From the NCBI RefSeq assembly GCF_022808615.1, contig NZ_JAKZKS010000018.1, positions 1-64,000 of the forward strand: DNA of 64,000 bases. Direction: 5' to 3'. A model generated the notes under the pieces. It saw only the letters and a program-made list of their open reading frames with translations, was not told where the DNA came from and did no database searches. How positions within the stretch are numbered: position 1 is the stretch's first letter; each line of letters begins with the position of its first letter. Shown in pieces: positions 57,012 through 64,000 of the stretch. This stretch comes from Bacillus sp. FJAT-47783 (GTDB lineage: Bacteria; Bacillota; Bacilli; Bacillales; Aeribacillaceae). The translations under genes were made by a program, and so were the position numbers.

Positions 57012-57757
57012 TAAGACTTCACCTCCATTTTATTTGTAAGTAAAAAGGTGGCTATAAAAATCGTAATAATGACAATAATCATTTTCGTAACGAATAAAGG
57101 AAATGATGACTCCATAAACAAAGATTGAAACAATATGGCTATCCCCCCACCTATATTAAGTCCAATAAGCAAACCGCCAATGAGTGTTGTTACAATCAAC
57201 ATGAATAATAGTTTCGATATTTCTTTAAGCATCCCAGCGAAATAGCCGACAGAAGAAGCAAGTAATACGTACAAGATGGTTGCGAATACTCCCATAGCAA
57301 ATTCCGTCAGTGTTGTATGAGTACTCGGTTGTATCAATAAATTGTCCGTACCCTTTGTTAAAAAAATGATGACTTTTAATAAAAAACCTGAAAGCATTGC
57401 CGTAACTCCGCCTACAATACTCGCCGTTACTAAAAAGAAGACATTCGACAAATTGCTTGCAAACCGGTTTGTGACAAATAAAAAATCAGGGTTTGCATAC
57501 GGCTTCGTTGTGATCGTATACGATGTGATGATGCCCCAAATAATCGTAAAAATGATACTCAAATTTGCAGAGTAATAATAAACGTTTATGTTAGTAAACA
57601 TATTCCCTGCCCCCATCATTTGGGATCCTAAAAGAGAAAAGACGATTGCAATAATTTGAATAAATATTAAAGTACTAATGCTGCCGGAAAATGCAGAGAG
57701 CTTATAACCATATTGCTTTTTTACGATGTCATAAAGGTTCGGTTTAACGAAAGACAT
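57011..57757 (-). CDS. ABC transporter permease of the GntR-ABC operon
   Basis: 248 aa with six membrane segments (for example FIQIIAIVFSLLGSQMMGAG and FAMGVFATILYVLLASSVGY-like stretches); no soluble domain. It overlaps the ATPase gene by 14 bases. GntR-ATPase-permease sets of this shape (YtrAB-like, BcrAB-like) often respond to cell-wall antibiotics. It could also be a bacteriocin-immunity type exporter. Confidence 0.8.
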   Translation of the reverse strand: MSFVKPNLYDIVKKQYGYKLSAFSGSISTLIFIQIIAIVFSLLGSQMMGAGNMFTNINVYYYSANLSIIFTIIWGIITSYTITTKPYANPDFLFVTNRFASNLSNVFFLVTASIVGGVTAMLSGFLLKVIIFLTKGTDNLLIQPSTHTTLTEFAMGVFATILYVLLASSVGYFAGMLKEISKLLFMLIVTTLIGGLLIGLNIGGGIAILFQSLFMESSFPLFVTKMIIVIITIFIATFLLTNKMEVKS

Positions 57758-58640
57758 TGTCGATATCTCCTTTCGAATTATTTGTTAAATAAACAGATAA
57801 ATCACTAGGGCTCACATGCCGGACATGTACTTCGTTTACCTGTAAGTGATAACGTTCATCTTCCGTCAAATCATTTTTCACGACAACATATTTTTCATGA
57901 GCCCCTATGTTTTGGGAATGAATGACCTCTTTCTCTTTCGTCCACGAATCGACGAAAGAGCTATCTCCTCTAAGTCCAACAGCCCATTCCTTCATTTCCG
58001 AAATCGACTTATGCATGAGTACTTGCCCATCATTTATGATGAGAATATCTTCAAGCAAATCTTCTACTTCGTTTAAGTAATGGCTCGAAAGTAAAATCGT
58101 ACGCGGGTAAGCAAGATAGTCTTTCAATAAAGCACGATAAAAGTCTTTTCTCACACCTGCATCCATTCCAGTTGTTGGTTCATCAAATATCGTCAATGGG
58201 CAGCGAGCAGCGATGCCGATAATCGCTTGAAACGTACTCTTCATTCCTTTCGATAACTTTTCATAATATTGATTTGGATCGATTGAAAAATAATGCAACA
58301 ATCGTTCTGCAAGTTCGAGATTAAAATGTTCATAGAATAAACTTGCAGCTTTTAACGTATGAAATAACGTCATGGAAGGTGGAAGCATCATTTGATCAGA
58401 AATGAAGATGGTATTGGCTGATACCGTTAACGATTGGAATGGTTTTTCAGAAAATACTTTTATATCTCCTGATGTTTCTGAGGTTAGGCCTGCTATCATA
58501 TTGAGCAGCGTCGTTTTACCTGCTCCATTCCGACCAATGACACCTGTTATTTTGTTTTCTTCTATTTGGAAAGTGGCATTGTGTAACGCCTTCTTTTGGC
58601 CATAAATTTTCGTCAAGCTTTTACATTGAATAACTGTCAC
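57744..58640 (-). CDS. ABC transporter ATP-binding protein (YtrB/BcrA-like)
   Basis: 298 aa. Walker A GRNGAGKTT, Walker B LTIFDEPTTGMD, H-loop SSHYLNEVED; the signature is LSKGMKS rather than LSGGQ, common in the YtrB group. A C-terminal extension of about 90 residues follows the core. The start is GTG 58640, overlapping the gntR stop as GTGA. It pairs with the single permease downstream. Confidence 0.88.
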   Translation of the reverse strand: MTVIQCKSLTKIYGQKKALHNATFQIEENKITGVIGRNGAGKTTLLNMIAGLTSETSGDIKVFSEKPFQSLTVSANTIFISDQMMLPPSMTLFHTLKAASLFYEHFNLELAERLLHYFSIDPNQYYEKLSKGMKSTFQAIIGIAARCPLTIFDEPTTGMDAGVRKDFYRALLKDYLAYPRTILLSSHYLNEVEDLLEDILIINDGQVLMHKSISEMKEWAVGLRGDSSFVDSWTKEKEVIHSQNIGAHEKYVVVKNDLTEDERYHLQVNEVHVRHVSPSDLSVYLTNNSKGDIDNVFR

Positions 58641-59035
58641 GATTGATCCCCCTTAAATTCACGGTATTCATTACGAATGGCTTCGATTAGTTCATCTTCA
58701 CTTACGTGTAATCGTTTTGCCTCGAGTGTAAGCTCACGAACGAGTCGAATCAATGTTTCATTTTTCCGTTTTGATGAAATGATTTGTTTCGCCTCTTTTG
58801 TCACAAACATACCTAGTCCCCGCTTTTTATATAAAATACGCTTTTCAACTAACAATTTCAGCCCTTTCGCTGCTGTTGCAGGATTGATTGTAAACATTTC
58901 AGCAAGCTGATATTGAGAATATACTTTATCATCGTAGTTAAAATTTCCCTTTAATATTTCATTTTCAATCCATTCGGCGATTTGCAAATAGATCGGCTTC
59001 GTTCCATCATTTTGAATGATCAAATCAAACCTCAT
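58637..59035 (-). CDS. GntR family regulator (YtrA subfamily)
   Basis: 132-aa GntR protein with an N-terminal winged HTH (PIYLQIAEWIENEILKGNFN, YSQYQLAEMFTINPATAAKG, ILYKKRGLGMFV) and a short helical tail, the YtrA arrangement without a large ligand domain. ATG 59035 is abutted by AGGAG; TTG 59023 with GAGG 6 bases upstream is an alternative. First gene of the ABC operon, with its own promoter and inverted repeat, so autorepression is likely. Confidence 0.87.
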   Translation of the reverse strand: MRFDLIIQNDGTKPIYLQIAEWIENEILKGNFNYDDKVYSQYQLAEMFTINPATAAKGLKLLVEKRILYKKRGLGMFVTKEAKQIISSKRKNETLIRLVRELTLEAKRLHVSEDELIEAIRNEYREFKGDQS

Positions 59036-59052
59036 CTCCTGAAGAAAATTAG

Positions 59053-59100
59053 TACATTAGTTATGTAATGTAGTATATTTTATTTTCCAGTGTATGTCAA
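59053..59100 (-). promoter_or_regulatory. Promoter and operator of the GntR-ABC operon
   Basis: Minus strand TTGACA (59095-59100), 17-base spacer, TATACT (59072-59077): a near-consensus sigma-A promoter. The inverted repeat TACATTA-GTTATG-TAATGTA (59053-59072) covers the expected transcript start and is the likely GntR site. Confidence 0.8.
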
Positions 59101-59120
59101 TGACCTTGGAAAAATTGTAA

Positions 59121-59150
59121 AAAAAAGAGACCTCCTTTAAGAAGGTCTTC
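59121..59150 (-). terminator. Terminator of the tubby-like gene
   Basis: On the minus strand AGACCTTCTT / AAGGAGGTCT form a stem (one mismatch) followed by CTTTTTTTT. It lies 79 bases after the gene; the gap shows nothing else. Confidence 0.75.
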
Positions 59151-59228
59151 AATTAATGTTCTCTCTAAAAACTATCATTATACTTTTTATATTTCGTATT
59201 TTTTAATAACTATTTTTCTATTCAATAT

Positions 59229-59726
59229 TTATTGTGCAGCAGATTGATTTCTTTTCGTAATAGCATTTACGCCCATTACTACTGCTATCAGCTCCTCATT
59301 AGAAAGGTTGCTTGAATAGTTAATTAACCGAAAAGCCGGAGATTGAAAAAAACCGCTAATCTTTTCAAAAACAGCAATCTCTTGCTTATTATCATCCACC
59401 ATTCGATATTCCTTTGAAAAAGCATCCGATTCGATTTCATACACGCCTCGATGATAAGCCGTATATTCAAATCGTTTTGAAAAAAAGGAAAGTTTTTGTT
59501 TGAGGACACCTAATTCATTACTGTCATCTAACACCATCCATTTATTTGAAAAAAAGGGGAATTTCCCTTTTAACAGGACTGTTCCTGTTAGGTCTATAAC
59601 ATCAACTGTTGATGAAAATGCACTTTTTAAATCAAGTGAACCGACTTTTTCTTTTTGTTCATTATAAATATCTGTTAATCCTGAAGAAAAAAAGTTATCA
59701 GAAAAATAAATGGTAGAACTTTTCAT
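59229..59726 (-). CDS. Tubby C-terminal-like (LURP-one-related) protein
   Basis: 165 aa, single domain of alternating strands: GSLDLKSAFSSTVDVIDLTG, LLKGKFPFFSNKWMV, FFSKRFEYTAYHRGVYEIES, and ELIAVVMGVNAI. This resembles the bacterial tubby/LURP-one superfamily fold of Bacillus proteins annotated by domain only. Soluble; membrane-lipid binding is possible by analogy. AAGGGGG precedes the ATG. Stands alone. Confidence 0.75.
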   Translation of the reverse strand: MKSSTIYFSDNFFSSGLTDIYNEQKEKVGSLDLKSAFSSTVDVIDLTGTVLLKGKFPFFSNKWMVLDDSNELGVLKQKLSFFSKRFEYTAYHRGVYEIESDAFSKEYRMVDDNKQEIAVFEKISGFFQSPAFRLINYSSNLSNEELIAVVMGVNAITKRNQSAAQ

Positions 59727-59793
59727 TATTTTTCCCCCTTTTCTTAATAATTACGAGTAAAAGGGAAATTAGTTTCAGTTTTCACCTATTTTA

Positions 59794-60417
59794 TCAATTA
59801 TTGACAAGCAAATGCTGAGTACATCCTTCCATTTCAAGAGTATAGTACTGCATATTTTTAACTTTCACAACCGACAATGCCGTACCGTGAAGAAATGATC
59901 CATTCCAAAAGTTTGCAAGTGATTCATTTTTTATATAATTAAGAAGGGATTTTAACCATATTCCATGAGATATAACGAGAATGTTTCCTGTCTGATGCTT
60001 TTCGATGATTTCATTCATAAAGGAAACCGCTCTTTTTTGAACGTCGGTAAACGTTTCTCCATCGTCCTGATTATACAAATGCGGGGATTGAAAATATGCT
60101 GCATATTGTCCCGGGTACAATTCTTTAATTTCTTCATGCGTTTTCCCTTGCCATTTGCCTAAGTTGATTTCCCGAAGTCGCTCGTCGATTTCGAATGTTT
60201 TATTTTGCTTTTTTTCTAAGATGAGACGTGCGGTTTGTTTCGTTCGTTCACTAGGACTTGTGTAAATCGCTTGAAATGTAACTGGTTGAAGTCTTTCACC
60301 AAGTGCTTTTGCCGCTTCAATCCCTTCCTTCGTCAAGTTGGAATCAAGCCACCCTTGCATCCGTTTTTCTACGTTCCATTCTGTTTCCCCATGTCTTGTT
60401 AAATACAATCGAAGCAC
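59794..60417 (-). CDS. Histidine phosphatase family protein (PhoE/GpmB-like)
   Basis: 207 aa with the phosphoglycerate-mutase-like catalytic LTRHGETEWN at the start, REINLGKWQGKTHEEI (Glu acid) and VISHGIW (second His). It is a broad-specificity phosphatase rather than a true mutase. The start is GTG 60417 with AAAGGATG upstream. It lies alone between lacI and the tubby-like gene; no cofactor genes are near, so a CobC role is less likely than for the copy at 28.9 kb. Confidence 0.85.
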   Translation of the reverse strand: MLRLYLTRHGETEWNVEKRMQGWLDSNLTKEGIEAAKALGERLQPVTFQAIYTSPSERTKQTARLILEKKQNKTFEIDERLREINLGKWQGKTHEEIKELYPGQYAAYFQSPHLYNQDDGETFTDVQKRAVSFMNEIIEKHQTGNILVISHGIWLKSLLNYIKNESLANFWNGSFLHGTALSVVKVKNMQYYTLEMEGCTQHLLVNN

Positions 60418-60495
60418 ACTTCAACATCCTTTCAGGTAAATCGTTATGTAACAAAGGTAAACAACTGGAACGTAAATACTACCGTTGTTCACCTT

Positions 60496-61515
60496 TTATC
60501 TTTTATCACATGATTGTCGCTCAATGATTTTAGCTGGGATTGTAATTCGCTTCGCTAACACATCACGATTTTTCATTTTTTCGATTAAGCAATTCGTTGC
60601 TTCATACCCAAGTTGGAATATATTAATTTCAACTGTTGTCAATGGAGGCTTTGAATATTCAGCTACCATTAAATTGTTAAAGCTTATAATGGATATTTGT
60701 TCTGGAACGGTGATCTTTAAACTTTCCAAATGGCTCATAATCCCAAATGCCATCATATCATCTGCAACAACGAGAGCTGTTGGAGGTTCTGGTAACGAAA
60801 GTAACGCTTTGATCGCTTCACGCCCTCCTTCTCGTAAAAATCGTTCTTGAACAAAATATTCAGACCGATACGGAATACGTGCGTGTTGAAGAGCCTCTTT
60901 ATAACCGACAAGACGATCAACGGTTACGACTAAATCCAAATCCCCGCCAACAAACGCAATTCGGTCATGTCCTAACTCAATCAAATAATTGGTAACTTCC
61001 TTGGAAATAGCCACATTATCATTATCAACATATGTAATGTCATCTGTATGTTCATAAGGCCTGCCAATGACGATAAACGGAAAGTTTTCCTCAAACAAAT
61101 AGTTCATCACTTGATCGTGGATTCGAGAATAAAGAAGAACAATACCGTCCACTCTTCCACCTTGAACCATCGAGACGACTTCACGATAAATTTCCTCTTC
61201 TTTCGTCCCAGTTGATAAATAAAGACCGTAGCCAATTTCATGTGCTTTCATACTTATACCGCGCAACACTTCTGGGAAAAACGGGTTTTGAAACGCATAA
61301 TTTGTCGAGCTTGGCATGACGACACCAATCGTTTCTGTACTTTTGTTTGCTAAGCTGCGTGCTTGAAAATTCGGGTGATACCCTAGCTGTTCCATCGCCT
61401 TGCGAACTTTCCTTTTCGTCTCTTCGCTAATGCGAGGATGATCGGCAATCACTCTTGAAACAGTTGAGGGTGAAACGTTTGCATGCTTTGCCACATCTTT
61501 AATTGTCACTGCCAT
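60496..61515 (-). CDS. LacI family transcriptional regulator (MalR/YvdE-like)
   Basis: 339 aa. N-terminal HTH VTIKDVAKHANVSPSTVSRV with the hinge helix (QARSLANKST), then a periplasmic-binding-like sugar domain. The N-terminal part is close to my memory of B. subtilis YvdE (maltodextrin operon regulator), but no sugar genes lie nearby. AAGGAG precedes the ATG. GCAAACGTTCCA at about 61600-61611 is a CG-centred half-palindrome that could be its own operator. Confidence 0.88.
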   Translation of the reverse strand: MAVTIKDVAKHANVSPSTVSRVIADHPRISEETKRKVRKAMEQLGYHPNFQARSLANKSTETIGVVMPSSTNYAFQNPFFPEVLRGISMKAHEIGYGLYLSTGTKEEEIYREVVSMVQGGRVDGIVLLYSRIHDQVMNYLFEENFPFIVIGRPYEHTDDITYVDNDNVAISKEVTNYLIELGHDRIAFVGGDLDLVVTVDRLVGYKEALQHARIPYRSEYFVQERFLREGGREAIKALLSLPEPPTALVVADDMMAFGIMSHLESLKITVPEQISIISFNNLMVAEYSKPPLTTVEINIFQLGYEATNCLIEKMKNRDVLAKRITIPAKIIERQSCDKR

Positions 61516-61730
61516 ATTGAAATCTCCTTCAATCGTCTATAACTCTTTTTCCTAACGCGTTCTTTCTATTATTTTTATTATAGACGTGGGAAAGCTGTCG
61601 AGCAAACGTTCCAGATAAATTTATTAATGAAACAATGTTTTACCTACATATTCTCAATGAAAGCGTCACCAAACTTAAAAGAAACTAGTTTATATCCATT
61701 GCTGGTAAATGCTAAAGGTGATAGCTATGA
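61516..61730. other. Upstream gap of lacI
   Basis: Holds the probable lacI leader and a CG-centred LacI-type site near 61600. No gene with a ribosome site is seen. The + strand is open from 61627, but the frame runs through the repeat array and is judged not coding. Confidence 0.5.
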
Positions 61731-61955
61731 TAATTGCACGAGTTTAAGCATTAATTGCACCACTTTTAGCAACTTTTGCACGAACCTACCCCTTAATTGC
61801 ACGAATCTCGAAATAATTGCACATGACTTTCCTTTTTTGCATATTTTAACCTGTATTTGCACATAAATGTCTATAATTGCACGAACCGAGTGAAAGAAAA
61901 CCGAAGTTTGAGGTGTATATAGCTACATAAATGTTACTAATTGCACGAACCTCTC
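61731..61955. repeat. 20-21-bp phased degenerate repeat array C (TAATTGCAC)
   Basis: Eight copies of a TTGCAC word (best form TAATTGCACGAACC) have their G at 61736, 61757, 61778, 61799, 61819, 61839, 61859 and 61879: spacing 21, 21, 21, 20, 20, 20, 20. A ninth perfect copy sits at 61943, out of series. Between the words the sequence is not conserved. The array lies between the lacI leader and the 3' end of the thiC operon. Confidence 0.85.
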
Positions 61956-61986
61956 GTACCGTAATCAACCTTTTTTCGATAAAGTG

Positions 61987-62015
61987 AAAAGAGCTGCGTA
62001 ATAAGCAGCCCTTTT
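61987..62015 (-). terminator. Terminator of thiC and the small zinc-motif gene
   Basis: AAAAGAGCTGC / GCAGCCCTTTT stem (one mismatch) with a 7-base loop and a T-run on the minus strand. Confidence 0.8.
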
Positions 62016-62021
62016 TCTCAA

Positions 62022-63999
<1,978 letters not shown>

Positions 64000-64000
64000 C

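Noticed and set aside
61627-61866. 79-codon plus-strand open frame in the repeat array
   Set aside because: No ribosome site, and the 20-base steps break any codon repeat; better explained as array C.

Overview
The window looks like a chromosomal segment of an aerobic, spore-forming Bacillaceae (low-GC Firmicute). The evidence is AGGAGG-type ribosome sites, frequent TTG and GTG starts, AT-rich intergenic DNA with intrinsic terminators, and a gene set familiar from Bacillus: xpt-pbuX behind a guanine riboswitch, IspA-type intracellular subtilisin, YrhE/YrhD formate dehydrogenase, SwrC-type RND pump, YtiB-type carbonic anhydrase, bacterial NO synthase, BtuD-CbiZ (YvrA-type) fusion and ThiC. I cannot name the species. 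No rRNA, tRNA or CRISPR was seen.

Layout. 0.2-12.2 kb is a minus-strand peptide-use operon: S9 peptidase, OppD/F-type ATPases, OppB/C-type permeases, lipoprotein binding protein, beta-lactamase-fold hydrolase, MlrC-like M81 protein and M20 amidohydrolase. A LysR regulator is divergent from it. 13.6-20.5 kb has a Met/Gly/Tyr-rich surface-type protein, a TetR/SwrC-type efflux pair, MarR, MobA and an FbpA-like microprotein. 20.7-28.3 kb has ChrA, carbonic anhydrase, BioD (behind a BirA-like site), xpt-pbuX, and an SDR-ArsR pair behind a near-palindromic operator. 28.5-38.2 kb is one long overlapping cobinamide/B12 salvage operon behind a cobalamin riboswitch. 38.4-42.6 kb carries fdhD, formate dehydrogenase and yrhD. 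42.8-48.0 kb carries IspA, a two-domain cell-wall hydrolase, NOS, an AEC permease and an ASCH protein.

48.1-54.4 kb is an AT-rich accessory island. It has 20-bp inverted ends flanked by TATA and holds a 3'-truncated IS1182-like transposase joined to a 5'-truncated WD40 gene, then a methyltransferase, an MFS exporter, an FMN reductase and a decayed SdpC-type killing-peptide gene. 54.5-64 kb returns to core-type genes: YitT, small proteins, a GntR-ABC operon with a clear promoter/operator, a phosphatase, LacI, and thiC at the window edge with a leader hairpin over its start.

The least explained structure is a set of three intergenic arrays (about 28.4, 45.3 and 61.8 kb). In each, a TTGNNN-like word recurs every 20-21 bp, with a different word at each site but the same spacing of about two helical turns. 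I do not recognise this as a described element. All assignments are from reading the sequence and from memory of the families; no database search or alignment was run.
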